NCBI GenBank assembly: GCA_958298945.1
Contig: OY282609.1
Location: 30,167,212-30,231,211 of the forward strand
Source of the DNA: Atherix ibis
Lineage: Eukaryota; Arthropoda; Insecta; Diptera; Athericidae
Length of the DNA stretch: 64,000 bases
Reading direction: 5' to 3'
The translations under genes were made by a program, and so were the position numbers. The notes below the pieces were generated by a model, which had not been told where the DNA came from, made no database searches, and saw nothing but the letters and a program-made list of their open reading frames with translations. The first letter of the stretch is position 1, and every line of letters starts with the position of its first letter. Of the stretch, positions 11,715 through 22,920 are shown one piece after another.

Positions 11715-12958
11715 CCAGGTGTATAAGCTTAAATCCGCTGTTTTTTAAGTTAAAAAAACACATGTTTTTTTAAAAGAAAGCAAAAACAAATTTATTCAAA
11801 GTACCTGTCCTCGCTAGTTACACATTTTTCCCATCTCTCGGGCAATTTGTGGATACTACGCCAAAAAAATTCCTTCTCTTTTGAGGCAAACCACTCATCA
11901 AGCCATTTTCGGACGTCTTCGTCAGAATCGAAGTGCTGCTCAGTGAGCGCGTGGCCCATTGACGAAAACAGGTGGTATTCGGAAGTGGCCAGGTCTGGTA
12001 AATAAGCGGGGTGGGGTAGCACCTCACAGTTGAGTGTCTCCAAGTAGTTTCGGACCATTTTTGACGTGTACGATGGTGCGTTGTCGTGGAGGAAAGTCTT
12101 TGTTGATAATCCGTCCTATTTTTAAGCAGAGCACGGTGGAATTTGATCAGTTGTTAGTGGTAGCGTTGGGCATTGACAGTTTCACCAGGTTTCAACATCT
12201 CATAGTAGACAATACCCTGCTGATCCCGCCAAACGCACAGCATCGTCTTCCGTCAGAAGCGATTTGGTCTTGGGGAAGATGCTGATGGTTGGCCGGGATC
12301 AACCCACGATTTCTTGCGTTTAGGATTCTCAAAATATAACCACTTTTCATCGCCTATCACAATCCGATGCAGGAACGACTTTCTTTTTTGTCTGGCGAGC
12401 AAGATTTCGCATGTGTTTTGGCATCGCTCCATCTGCCTATCGTTCAATTCATGCGGGACCCATTTTCCGATCTTTTCAATCTTCCCCATGGCACGCAGAC
12501 ACATTGAAATGGCTGGTTGAGTAACACCCAATTGCTCCGCGAGCATTTTTTGCGATTGGGTATCGTCTTCGTCCAAAAGAGCCTGCAATTGATGGTCCTC
12601 AACCTTCCTAGGCCGATCTGCACACTTCTTGTCCCACAAGTCAAAATTGCCGTCTTTGAACCGACGAACCCAATCTTGGCACAATAAAGCACTGTCACCA
12701 TAGGCCTCCATAAGCATTCGATGCGATTTCTTCAAATTGAAGCAGAAAAGCAGAGCTTCCCGCATATGCTATTTTTCTGGCACAAAACTAGACATGATTA
12801 CCAAAGAAAAAATGTATGTTGTTGTACGAAATTGCTGACAATGATTAATGTTGACAAATGTCAAACTAATAAAAAAAAGTATGGCGTGCCCATGGTAGCT
12901 TAATAAGCTCACTCATGCCATCTATGACTAAACAGCGGATTTAAGCTTATACCCCTGG
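11715..12958 (-). mobile_element. Mos1-like (mauritiana-type) mariner, full length
   Basis: This is a complete-length 1244-bp mariner in minus orientation. Its inverted repeats read CCAGGTGTATAAGCTTAAAT at 11715-11734 and, reversed, AAATCCGCTG inward at the other end, with CCCTGG at 12953-12958. TA duplications lie at 11713-11714 and 12959-12960. The length and the Mos1-like protein blocks fit the mauritiana subfamily. The transposase is broken (see the pseudogene entry). A sister copy with the same repeats lies at 21476-22701 in plus orientation. Confidence 0.95.
11792..12795 (-). pseudogene. Mos1-like mariner transposase, inactivated
   Basis: In the family this protein excises and inserts the element by DDD chemistry. 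The ATG is at 12793-12795 (MSSFVPEK). Codon 9 is a stop (TAG where the sister copy has GAG). The next part reads through the helix-turn-helix region (QALLDEDDTQSQKMLAEQLG), WVPHELNDRQMERCQNTCEI and the first catalytic block GDEKWLYF. There is a stop after RPNRF, then MLCVW and EMLKPGETVNAQ, then a TAA at 12154-12156 that the 21.6-kb copy shares. A 14-bp gap near 12098 relative to that copy shifts the frame. The second aspartate (LHDNAPSYT) is present, but in the third block the catalytic aspartate is glutamate (ATSEYHLF). It ends DRYFE. It is not functional. Confidence 0.95.
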
Positions 12959-12960
12959 TA

Positions 12961-15345
12961 GGTTCAGCAAATAATTTAATAACTCTGCTATTAAAGGTTC
13001 AGAAATAAAGTTTATAAAAATGAGGTTTATAAAAATTTTACTCGAAGTACGAAATTAATATTAGGCTTCCGCCATTAGTAAATTAGACTCAAAATGAGAA
13101 AATAAGGCTGAACAAGTAACTAAGAAGTTTTAATCCTGAAGGCTTAAGAATGAGGCTCATCGTAAAAGTGTAATTAAGGATAATCCACTAACTCTGCGCT
13201 CATTTAAGGTCCCAACTATAATAAAATTCGGTTAAAAATGTTTAAAAAAATATATACAAAATGCTACTCAAGATCTTATAAAAATAAAAATTAGTTCATC
13301 TGTTGCTTAAGACAAGTAAGGCAAAAATAAAAGAAATAACAATACCAACTTGGCCCCTGGACTACCTAAAATTGGTTCCAAAATAATGAAGAAACCATAC
13401 TTAAGGATTAAAGTATCAGCTGGAAGTGGTATGAGTAAACCAGTTTTAAACGAGATTATAGACTATCACAAATGGGAAGCTAAAAGTAGTGGTCTAAAAA
13501 TGCAAACCGATATATTCAGAATTAGGAAATAAACCGTAGAGCAATTTATGTCGTACCGTCTTTCCTTGTCGATTACCTAATAAACTTCCAAAAATTCAAA
13601 GATTAAATTAAAACAAAAACAATAATAAGTGGAGTAATAACAAAAAGGTAATTGTTAGAGTAGACGAATAAATGCTAAAATGTCGATAAATCAAGAGAAA
13701 AGGGGCATAAGGAGTAGGTAATACCATATACCAGAAAAATTAGCAGGAAATACGATCAAATTGAAAATTAACTAGTAAAATTCAATCGATTTAACTTCGA
13801 AATGTATCTCTAGCTGCCACCGAAACGAAATTGAATCGAAGTGGTTGGTAAACGGAGCCGTATCCGTATCATATCGTAATCGTAATCGTAGTCGTAATCG
13901 CAATTGTAATCGAAATCGTATCGAATCGAATTGCAAAGAAATCCATAGTAAAGGAAACTCCAAGACAACGCATACACGACTGGATCGATCCAATATCGGA
14001 GCAATAGTCCAACATATCGCAATAGTTGTCCAGGAACAAGATCGGCTGGGCTATGTTAAAAAAGAAAAAAAAATTACACGGTACGGTTTAGTGAGGTTCG
14101 GTCTACAACTTTATTACCAAAGATGATTGGTGCAGGCCGGCCTGGTATGATGGAGTAGCAAATGGATTGCTCTACACTGCTTCCCATTCGAGCGAAATGG
14201 ATTGGAATCGAGTTTAGTAAGAATTGAGTGGAGTACAACGTTACTTAGAGAAGTTGAGGGTTTTCGCAACACATCAAACGAAAAATATTTGTGCAACTTT
14301 TCCAAATGAGTAAGAAACTATGTTTTAACAACCATTTTTGGTGTGCGAAATATTTTTGTTGGGTAAACTTGTTGGTGTTGATTTATTTGAACACTTGTTG
14401 GGGTTGTTGAATGAAAAATTCAACAACGAAGAAAAATTCTTGTTAAAATGTTGCACATAAAAATGAGTTTACTATTTCCTATATTAAAAAACTAAACTTT
14501 TATTTAGTCGCATTAGCAAAAATAAAGCAATAAATTAAAAGGTCTGACAAATTTGTATGCTAGTTAAAGTTTGGGGTGTGAAAGTTCGCCTCCCTCAAAT
14601 AAGTACAAACTAATTTTAAAGTTTTTTTTTTTTTGGATAAAATATCAGGTGTTTTCAGTTGTTTAAACGTGCTTAGACCCTATACTTATCAGAGTTCCTA
14701 AAATTCCTAATTAGAATGACGATCTTACAAGATTCGAAAGTAAATATTTACTCATGACCTTAGAAAAATTCTGAGCTTTGTTTTAAATTCCAAAATAATA
14801 TTTTGGAAGTATTTACAGAGCAAAAACTCAATTAAAATACAGAGCAAAATTTTCAAAAATCAAAACTACAAAATGCATGCCAAAAACGCTTAAAATTATT
14901 TGATTAAGACCACAAAATATTAGGGGCCCCATAAATAGTTGGGACCTCATAATTATGTAGAACCCCAAAATCTCTGGTATTTAAATCTTTTGATTATAGA
15001 CTCTTTTTTTTAGAACCCAAAAATAAGAAAGACTCCAAATTTTGGGAAATTAAATATTCCTGATTAAGATCACTAAATCTATTTAATGGACCTCAGACCT
15101 CAAAAATTAGGTTTGGATACGCAAAAAGATAAAAACAGTTTTCGTATCTTTTTCATGGCAGAGACATCAAAAATGGTCGCTTACATATTAAAAAAAAAGG
15201 GTATGAAAGGTTTGAAAAATTGAATTTCTTTTGAGGGACATTTTTTTGGATAAAAAACATGTTTAACATGATCTCCGAGATGGTGAAAAATATCAACAAA
15301 AAAAATGCAAAATTCACCTAATGTGAAGTTGAATTAAAACTAATT
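12961..15345. other. Spacer with hexamer repeat, no gene seen
   Basis: No coding similarity is recognised. It contains a TAATCG hexamer array (separate entry) and, at about 14920-15110, phrases such as GGGACCTCAT and GACCTCAAAAAT that belong to a motif dispersed through the window. The open frames near 13.8-14.1 kb come from the hexamer array. Confidence 0.5.
13868..13932. repeat. Imperfect TAATCG hexamer array
   Basis: About ten imperfect hexamers of the form TAATCG (variants TAGTCG, CAATTG, AAATCG) run through this stretch, and the surrounding 100 bp contains looser derivatives. It is too degenerate and short to be a telomeric repeat. It produces charged or arginine-asparagine-rich spurious open frames on both strands. 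Confidence 0.75.
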
Positions 15346-15388
15346 TTGTAAAGCCAAAAACCAAAAAAATAATCTACAAAACGAGTGA

Positions 15389-15703
15389 CAACAGCAACAA
15401 CAACACCAGACACAGCAACATCAACATCAACAAGGACAAAATTCGAATACTAATATTCCGTCAGGAGTCTCCGAAATTCAACAAGAATCAAACCGGCAGC
15501 AATATCAGCAGCCAAAAGTACAACAACAACAACAATATAGTAAGAATTATAGTCCCCCTCCATCATTTTCGTCCCACTATATATCCTCAATGTTCTCCCA
15601 ATTAACTAACTCGCTTGTACAGGAATTCAATAAAATACTAACACCGCTTGTGAATGCGTTAATGTCCATTGTGTCAACTTTATCGTCCACCGTTCAGAAA
15701 TAA
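15389..15703 (+). pseudogene. LINE ORF1 C-terminal part (Gln-rich)
   Basis: This frame is open for 104 codons between an in-frame TGA (15386-15388) and the stop TAA at 15701-15703. It is rich in glutamine (QQQQQHQTQQHQHQQGQN, later QQPKVQQQQQYSKNYSPPP) and ends SIVSTLSSTVQK. ORF1 of Jockey elements encodes an RNA-binding protein; no zinc knuckle survives in this part. Upstream the same frame continues (QKNNLQNE) before more stops, so the N-terminus is lost or decayed. The stop codon directly abuts the ATG of ORF2. Confidence 0.7.
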
Positions 15704-18664
15704 ATGTCGTCCTGTACTGCAAATTCCCTTATAATCCTCCTTTGGAATGCTAATGGACTGAGACTTATTACTACATGACAAACGAATAGACGTAGTAATC
15801 ATTACAGAAACACACTTTACGTCCAGGTCCTACTTCTACATACGCGACTACACAACGTTCAGGACCGACCATTCTGACAATACTGCCCACGGTGGCACTG
15901 CTTATCGTCTATCCTTTTCTTTTCAGTCCTATATTGCAGAAGATTTTCTTCAATCCACCGTAATATCAATTGACTGCTCCCCTGTCCCCTTATAAACCTA
16001 TAAACTCCCTTGAATTTAGGTCATTTTTCCAAGGTCTTGAGAGTTCATTCATTGCTGGTGGTGACTTTAACGCCAAGCACCCTCAATGGGGCTGTCGAGT
16101 CTCCAATCCCCGTGGGATGATTCTTAACCAAGTGCTTTCATCCTCTCCCTACCAAGTCATCTCTCCTCCGACTCCCACTTACTGGCCAACTTCCCAATCT
16201 AAGCTTCCTGACATTCTAGATTACTTTATAATTAGTCCCATGAATTCCTCCAACATTAATTTTAATTCACTCCTAGATCTTAACTCCGATCATAACCCTG
16301 TTCTACTAGTCCTCGATTCCCAATCCACTCGAAAAGTCAATGCGCCGAGACTTATTAATGGACCAATTGATTGGGAATTATTCAAGCTTTTACGACAAAA
16401 CTTAAAAACAGAACAAGAACTAGATGACGTGGTACACAAGTTTACATGTTTATTACAAAACGCTACAGCCTTTTCGCAAAATAGTAAAAACTCGAAACCT
16501 ACACAAAACCTAACAATTCAACCATTAACAATTAGGCGTCTTATTGCAGAAAAATGAAAAGCAAGAGCTCATTGGCAACATACAAGAATGCCCAGCGACA
16601 AAACCAAACTGAACAAACTGCAAAAAGAACTACATGACAAAATCACTAAATCCAATACAGAACGTTTTAGAAATTACACTTCAATCCTAACGAAAAACAG
16701 AACTTTGTGGACTGCTACAGGACAAATACGTTCTTATAGAAAAACAAAGCACCCTTTACGAAAACTGACGGAATCTGGGCCAAAACGGACATACATAAAG
16801 CAGACGCTTTTGCTGAACACCTTGCACAAACATTTACTCCACATGAGGACATATTAGACAGGACTCATTGTACTACATTCGAGACGGAACTATCCATTCC
16901 TTTACCCATGAGTCTTCCCCCTAAGGCAATCACTCCTTCCGAAGTTGCCAATTTAATCAAGCTCCTTCCCAAAAATAAAGCTCCTGGCTTTGATCTGATT
17001 ACCTCCAATATACTCCAACAACTCCCTAAAAGAGCAATAGTTTTCCTTGCCACAATATATAACTCCATCCTTAGAACAACACATTTCCCAATCTTCTGGA
17101 AATTTTCCATCATTAAAATGATCCCTAAGCCCAATAAACCAATAAACCGCCCCACTTCCTACAGGCCAATAAGTCTCCTTCCACTACTCTCAAAAATCTA
17201 AAATCTTTGAAAAAATCCTCCTTCGCCGCTTACATCCTCTACTCGAATCTTCAAATTTAATTCCTAATCACCAATTTGGTTTCCGCGCCGAACACTCCAC
17301 TACCCAGCAGTGTCATCGGGTTGTCGATTTCATTGCATCCTCTTTAGAAAGAAAAGAGTACTGTTCCGGTGTGTTTCTTGATATAAGTCAAGCTTTTGAT
17401 AGAGTTTGGCACCCGGGTCTACTCTGGAAACTCAAGAGGTTCCTTTCTTCCACCTATTTCCTAGTCCTAAGATCATTCCTTTCCAACCGACACTTCGATG
17501 TAAATGAATCCAACGAACTCTCCAATATCTCTCCGATATAGGCTGGGGTTTCTCAGGGTAGCATACTTGGACCCATCCTCTACAAAATTTACACATCCGA
17601 TATCCCACTTTGCCCTAATATCTTCTTTGCTACATACGCCGATGATACGGCCTGCCTTGCATTTAGCGAAAATCCCCAACATGCTTCCGAAACTCTCCAA
17701 ATCCAAATCCAAACCCTCCAGAACTGGTTTACTAGATGGAGAATAAAAGTCAATGAACGTAAATCTACCCAGGTAACTTTCACTCTCCGTCGTGACTCAT
17801 GCCCTCCCATATACCTTAATGGCAGTGCCATACCTCAACACACCGAAACTCGGTACCTAGGACTGTACTTTAGACAAATGCTTGACTAAAAAGACGTTAC
17901 CTAAAACTACTTCAACTTCTAGACAAACGTTCCAAACTTACTATAGACAGCAAAGTACTGATATACAATACCTTACTGAAACCCATATGGACATACGGAC
18001 TAGAACTCTGGGGATCTACTAAGTCTTCTAATTCCCGTCGAATCCAATCCCTTCAATCAAAAATACTCCGTACAATTGTCGATGCCCCCTTTTATGTTCG
18101 CAATACTGTTATTAATCGTCATCTTAAAATCCCATTTGTTTTTGACGTGGCTGTATCTCGTTATAAAAAGTTCCGTTCCCGTGTCCTCAATCATAATAAT
18201 CCTCTTGTTCAAGAACTATCCTCCACTTCCTTTCCTAGAAATACCCATCGAAGACTTAAGGCTTTTTCCTTTGGACCAATTTTGCTACTAGTCGGTAGTT
18301 CTAGCTGTCATCATCTACTCTATCTCGAACAAACGAGCACATTGAACTGGGAGTTACGCATACAATTTACGTTAGGTGGATTCTAGTTGCTAAAGTGAAA
18401 ATAGATAGTTTTGCGGGTTCGTTGGTTATGTTGAAGAGTCATATTTTGGTCAGTATTGTTTATGTGTTAATAAACTCAGTTTTTATTGTTTATGTGTGAG
18501 TAAACTCAGTATTGTTGCTGACTATTTTGAGGTTATGTTTCTACTAATGTTTAGAATTTGGCTTTCCTTTGGTCATCTACTCGCAGCTACCGAGTAGTAG
18601 CAAAATTGGTCCAAAGGAAAACGCCTTTAAGCGTCACTGGTCGCGTGATTTACTAAAATACTGA
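15704..18664 (+). pseudogene. LINE ORF2: endonuclease and reverse transcriptase
   Basis: ORF2 of a Jockey-type LINE nicks target DNA and copies the RNA there. It starts ATG at 15704 (MSSCTANSLIILLWNANGL, with the endonuclease asparagine motif). After a frameshift come IITETHFT (catalytic glutamate), GGDFNAKHPQWGC near 16050 and SDHNPVLL near 16290. The linker follows, then RT: LLPKNKAPGFDLI, YRPISLLPLL, NHQFGFRAEHSTTQQCHRVV, FLDISQAFDRVW (first RT aspartate), GVSQGSILGPILY and YADDTACL near 17635. Stops and frameshifts (for example an in-frame TAG at 17539 after NISPI and a break near 17885) abolish function. The MITE at 18260-18626 splits the last codons. Confidence 0.9.
18260..18626. mobile_element. 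TTAA-flanked MITE, copy 1 (367 bp)
   Basis: This is a non-coding element with terminal inverted repeats: TTGGACCAATTTTGCTACTA near the left end and its reverse complement TAGTAGCAAAATTGGTCCAA near the right, extended outward by GGCTTTTTCC and GGAAAACGCC. TTAA lies at both borders (18256-18259 and 18627-18630). Excising it restores an uninterrupted LINE reading frame, which supports insertion with TTAA duplication, as is typical of piggyBac-type elements. Inside are two direct copies of TTATTGTTTATGTGT. A second copy lies at 45683-46048. There is no transposase, so it is non-autonomous. Confidence 0.9.
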
Positions 18665-20288
18665 GGCTTAACAGAAACACACACTAACAGGAGGAACTTC
18701 ATTGGATGTTTACTCCCCACAACTTTTCAAGCTTATTAATACTATTGCTCAAATTTGCTTATTACTATGTAAAAATAAAAAAGTTATCAAATATTTTTTT
18801 AAGAAAGCAATAATATTTTTTTGAAAATTGAAAAGCAGATCAAAAATGCACATTTTCATTTGGTCTCATTTTTAGAGAGTGAAACTGTCTCTTAATAACC
18901 GTTCCCTTAAATGGTCGTAATAATTCAAAAGTCAATAACTTCCAAGCATAGAAAATTACATCAATACTAATACTTACAATAGCAATAATAATAATAATAA
19001 TAATAGTAACGACGTTAATAATGCTAATAATATCAATGAGAGTATAAATAATAATAATTCCACTTTTACTAAGAGTTAGTCAATCATTGGAGTATGCTTG
19101 CATAGACGTAATCTTATAATAAGTAAATATGAACGAGTACAATTTTTTTTTATCCACATGTGTAGATATTTTCTCCGTACCCGTTCCCTCTACCCTGCAT
19201 CAATATATTCCGGCTTATTCATATCTTCTACCTACTCTACGACTGATTGCTATGTCAATAATGCAGCAACAGTCGAGTTAAATGCATTGCGTAAATATTA
19301 TTTACAAAATGATTTTTAATGATATTTACCTACTTAAGTAAGAGGAAAAGTTCAAAAAAAAAACTAGTTATTTTTTTGTGGTATCAGTTTTAAGCTCTTT
19401 CTAAATAAATTTAGTTAGGTGGGGAGTGGGAGCGGGTATAGGAGGAAAGAGTAACGCCCGTATATGGGGCTATAGAGAACTGACTGTTATCAAGCAAACT
19501 AGTGTGTATATGGAGTTTTAGTGTATGGAAAGTTTAGGATAGAAAGCTTATCTAGACAGTAATATAGATCAGACCACGGTGGGTAGAGGTAGATCGACTA
19601 TACTGGTGTGGGGGTAAGGTTTATTGCTCAACTCTACTCTATGTTGGCGGAATGTTACCCAAAGCCTGAGGTCTCAGATACGCACAACTCTATCTAAGTT
19701 ACAAAAGTCAACCAACTATTTACAAGCAGTTTTTTATTTTTCTTTATTTCAATTTGTATTTTTATACAAGATAATTACTGTGGATAAAAAAAAAACTAAC
19801 TATAGAGACTATATATAATAATGACAAGGGTTTTGCCTAATCTGCAAGTTTAAGTTGAAGCATAGAATATAAGAAAATAACCGAAATTTTAACTAAATAA
19901 ATATGATAGAGTGAAAAGATGATATTGTAACAGAGGGAATAATGTTAAAAAGTGGGAAAGAAGCCTTTAGTAAACAGTAAAGATAACATAACAGCAAAGT
20001 AGGGTAGTTAAACAACAAAAAAAACGCAAAATAATATAGAAATAGAAAAGAAATTATCACAGGAAATGGCCTTCTCAGTTATTACCGTCCACAACCTTTC
20101 GTTTACCCTACATTTCTTCCATGTCAATACACGTTTTATTTCACTCTCAAAAAAATGTCAATGCATTTGTGTTATGGACTTGCAACAGCAGATCTTATGC
20201 ACCTCAAATATTCACCCACCATATTAAACAAAGTGGCTCCACTTAATTTATTATCAATTTACATTTCGATTACAAATGTCACTACATG

Positions 20289-20388
20289 GGTCCAACTAGT
20301 CTATTCGGGACACCTTTGGCCATTCGTAAACACACGGACTAGATAAGTAGTGAAAGGTTTCTTCCTTTGGTCCAACTAGTTTATTCGG
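20289..20388. repeat. Direct repeat of 20 bp, 80 bp apart
   Basis: GGTCCAACTAGTCTATTCGG at 20289-20308 recurs as the same word with one change (CTA to TTA) at 20369-20388. The 60 bp between them are unrelated. It could be a target duplication of a lost element or a local duplication. Confidence 0.6.
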
Positions 20389-20923
20389 TCTTACCAACAT
20401 TTTGGATAACACACTATCCCTCGTCTTCTAAAAGACCTCATCTTATAACAAATTAAAAAAAAACAAGTTCTATAAAAAATGAACGAGGATCTATAGTGTG
20501 AAAAAGAGTATTTTTAAGAAGCACTTTTATTAATATCACATAATGTCCTTTAGATTGGCCGAAAATAAAGGTCAAATTGCAAACAAACAAAAATTGAAGA
20601 AAACTAGGATCTGAATATTAATTGTTTTTGAGCTTTGATAGACCCTAAAAATATAAATAATATTTCGTTAGGTTATCGGAACTGTTTAATAGCTTTTTAA
20701 TGTAATAACTACAAAAAAAATTTCAAAATCTAATTGAGATCTCAGAACCGCAAAGTTTGAAAAAAACATTTTTCAGACTTTTAGAAATTAGTAATAGAAA
20801 TTAAGGACCCAACTTTAGAAATAATGAAACAAAATTATTTGGACACGAAAATCTATGTAAAATTTTGGCAAACATTATTCAGAATAAAATTATGTGTTCG
20901 ATTTTTAATTTTTTTAAAAAGTA

Positions 20924-20998
20924 CCTGTTCTACAATGTGATACAAAAAAAAAGAGCTGTTCTACTCGTATAATGTGATACAAAAAAAAGAACTATTCT
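20924..20998. repeat. Tandem duplication, about 37-bp unit
   Basis: The words CTGTTCTAC, ATGTGATACAAAAAAAA and AGA occur twice in a row with small differences (20926-20961 and 20962-20998). This is a recent local duplication in spacer DNA. Confidence 0.7.
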
Positions 20999-21475
20999 AT
21001 CTAGGAGCACTCTTAACCACAAATCTTCTTCTCAAGCTCATTATTCTATTTATTTGATCATACCAAAATATACGCACATAGTTTAAATGCAAACTAATAC
21101 TAACAATTCCTACAAATATTTGTAGGGGTATACTCTCTGGGCTGGCACCTACTCGTCCGGCTAAATATGATCGTCATTTCGGCCACACGGTTTCTTCAAA
21201 CATGCCACAGGACCCCAGCTACTATCAGTGGAATCTAGCTTCAAACCATCTTCCCAAAATACTCTACAAGCTAAACTCTGAAGCCATTATTATACCCACA
21301 AATATTGTTAAAAACTCAATTAGACTTCAGGCACAAAAAGTTTTGGGATTTTCGAATATTATACAAATAAAATTCCAATCACATTTACTTCCCAAAAATA
21401 AAGCTCCCGGCTATGATATTATCACCTTCAAAATACTACCTAAAAGAGCTATAGTAGTCCTTGCAGCATTATATA

Positions 21476-22701
21476 CCAGTGGTATAAGCTTAAATCCGCT
21501 GTTGGGTCATATATGGCGTGAATGAGCGTATTAAGCTACCATCGGTACGCCATACGTTTTTTTTATGAGTTTGACATCGGCCAACATTAATCAGTGCACA
21601 TTGTCAGCAATTTCGTATAACAACATATATTTTTTCTTTGGTAATCATGTCTAGTTTTGTGCCAGAAAAAGAGCATATGCGGGAAGCTCTGCTTTTCTGC
21701 TTCAATTTGAAGGGCTGCCGAATCACATCGAATGATTATGGAGGCCTATGGTGACAGTGCTTTATGGGAAACAATGTGCCGAGATTGGTTTCGTCGGTTC
21801 AAAGACGGCAATTTTGACTTATGCGACAAGAAGAGTGAAAATCGGCCTAGAAAGGTTGAAAACCATCAATTGCAGGCAAATGCTCGCGGAGCAATTTTTT
21901 GCGATTGAGTAACCAGCCATTTCCATGTATCTGCGTGCCATGGGGAAGACTGAAAAGATCGGAAAAAGGGTCCCGCATGAATTGAACGATAGGCAGATGG
22001 AGCGATGCCAAAACACATGCGAAATCTTGCTCGCCAGACAAAAAAGAAAGTCGTTCCTGCATCGGATTGTGACAGGCGATGAAAAGTGGATATATTTCGA
22101 GAATCCTAAACGCAAGAAATCGTGGGTTAATCCCGGCCAACCATCAACATCTTCCCCAAGTCGAAATCGCTTCGGACGGAAGACCATGCTGTGCGTTTGG
22201 TGGGATTAGCAGGGTATCGTTTACTATGAGATGTTAAAACCTGGTGAAACTGTCAATGCCCAATGCTACCACTAACAACTGATCAAATTGCACCGTGCTC
22301 TGCGTGAAAAAAGGACGGATTATCAACAAAGACATGATAAGCTGATTTTCCTCCGTCAAAAATGGTCCGAAACTACTTGGAGACACCCAACTGGGAGGTG
22401 CTATTCCACTCCGCTTATTCACCAGACCTGGCCCCTTCCGACTACCACCTGTTTTCGTTGATGGGCCACGCGCTCGCTGAGCAGCACTTTGATTCTTACG
22501 GAGACGTCCGAAATTCCTTCGTTTACCTCGAAAGCGAAGGAATTTTTTTGTCGTGGTATCCACAAATTACCCGAGATATGGGAAAAATGTGTAACTAACA
22601 TAGCGAGGGCAAGTACTTTGAATAAATTTGTTTTTGCTTTCTATAAAAAAAATATGTGTTTTTTAACTAAAAAAACAGCGGATTTAAGCTTATACACCTG
22701 G
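21476..22701 (+). mobile_element. Mos1-like mariner, second full-length copy
   Basis: This 1226-bp copy has inverted repeats CCAGTGGTATAAGCTTAAAT at 21476-21495 and the matching end ATTTAAGCTTATACACCTGG at 22682-22701. TA flanks it at 21474-21475 and 22702-22703. It is in the same subfamily as 11715-12958, in opposite orientation. It inserted into an already deleted LINE fragment. The transposase is broken, as described separately. Confidence 0.95.
21647..22625 (+). pseudogene. Mos1-like mariner transposase, inactivated
   Basis: The ATG is at 21647 (MSSFVPEKEHMREALLFCF). The N-terminal domain has a frameshift after FNLK and a deletion near 21880. An intact stretch follows: RVPHELNDRQMERCQNTCEI, GDEKWIYF (first catalytic block) and MLCVWWD. 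A stop (TAG at 22207-22209) and the TAA at 22273-22275 shared with the 11.7-kb copy follow. A deletion of about 22 bp near 22353 removes the second catalytic aspartate block, so FL is followed directly by RQKW. The third block AYSPDLAPSDYHLF is intact. A last frameshift precedes the end at EGKYFE. Its defects complement those of the other copy, where the second block is present but the third is mutated. Confidence 0.95.
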
Positions 22702-22740
22702 TACATACTTAAGTCCATCCTTCGAACAATATATTTTTCC

Positions 22741-22920
22741 ATCTGGGAAATACGGTAGCTGCGGCATTTTAGTGTGTTGTTTTTGGTCAAAAATGGCAAA
22801 AGCCAATTTTTGTTCTTCCACAAATCCGGGCGTTTCTAGCGGATTGCTTCCCGCAACTTCCGCATAACTTGCAGGTAATATTCCTTATTGACCGTTCTAC
22901 CCTGTGGGAAGAACTCATAT
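22741..22920 (-). mobile_element. DD34D mariner fragment (deleted type)
   Basis: The minus strand reads FPQGRTVNKEYYLQVMRKLR, then an in-frame TAG, then KRPDLWKNKNWLLPFLTKNN. The second catalytic block is absent, as in the copies at 7.2-7.8 and 60.5-60.9 kb. The TAG in the context ATCCGCTAGAAACGC is also present at 60.5 kb. The fragment abuts LINE sequence at 22740/22741 without inverted repeats, so it probably arose by rearrangement. Confidence 0.85.

Larger units (their letters stand above)
15350..18785 (+). mobile_element. Jockey-clade LINE with ORF1 tail and ORF2
   Basis: This is the longest LINE copy in the window. It keeps the C-terminal part of ORF1, the apurinic-type endonuclease, the reverse transcriptase and a 3' end (GGATGTTTACTCCCC, then an A-rich finish near 18785). 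It is split at 18260-18626 by a 367-bp MITE; without that insert the ORF2 tail reads THRRLK followed by RHWSRDLLKY and a stop. Relative to the copies at 4.2 and 37.5 kb it is a diverged member of the same clade. The 5' boundary is uncertain because no promoter or duplication is clear. It carries several frameshifts and stops. Confidence 0.9.
18786..21120. other. AT-rich spacer with microsatellites
   Basis: No gene is recognised. An AAT trinucleotide run lies at about 18977-19012. A more GC-balanced part at 19.4-19.65 kb has no recognisable motif. Two small local duplications are listed separately. Confidence 0.5.
21126..22740 (+). mobile_element. Internally deleted Jockey LINE, split by a mariner
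   Basis: The left part (21126-21475) is one open frame beginning GLAPTRPAKYDRHFGHT and continuing through YYQWNLASNHLPKILYKLN. It then runs in frame into the RT N-terminal block LLPKNKAPGYDIITFKILPK. The first half is probably ORF1 sequence, so a deletion has fused ORF1 to the RT region. The mariner at 21476-22701 then interrupts the LINE. A 37-bp continuation (SILRT-like, 22704-22740) follows and ends abruptly at another mariner fragment. The LINE homologue around 16960-17100 shows the expected uninterrupted order. Confidence 0.8.
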
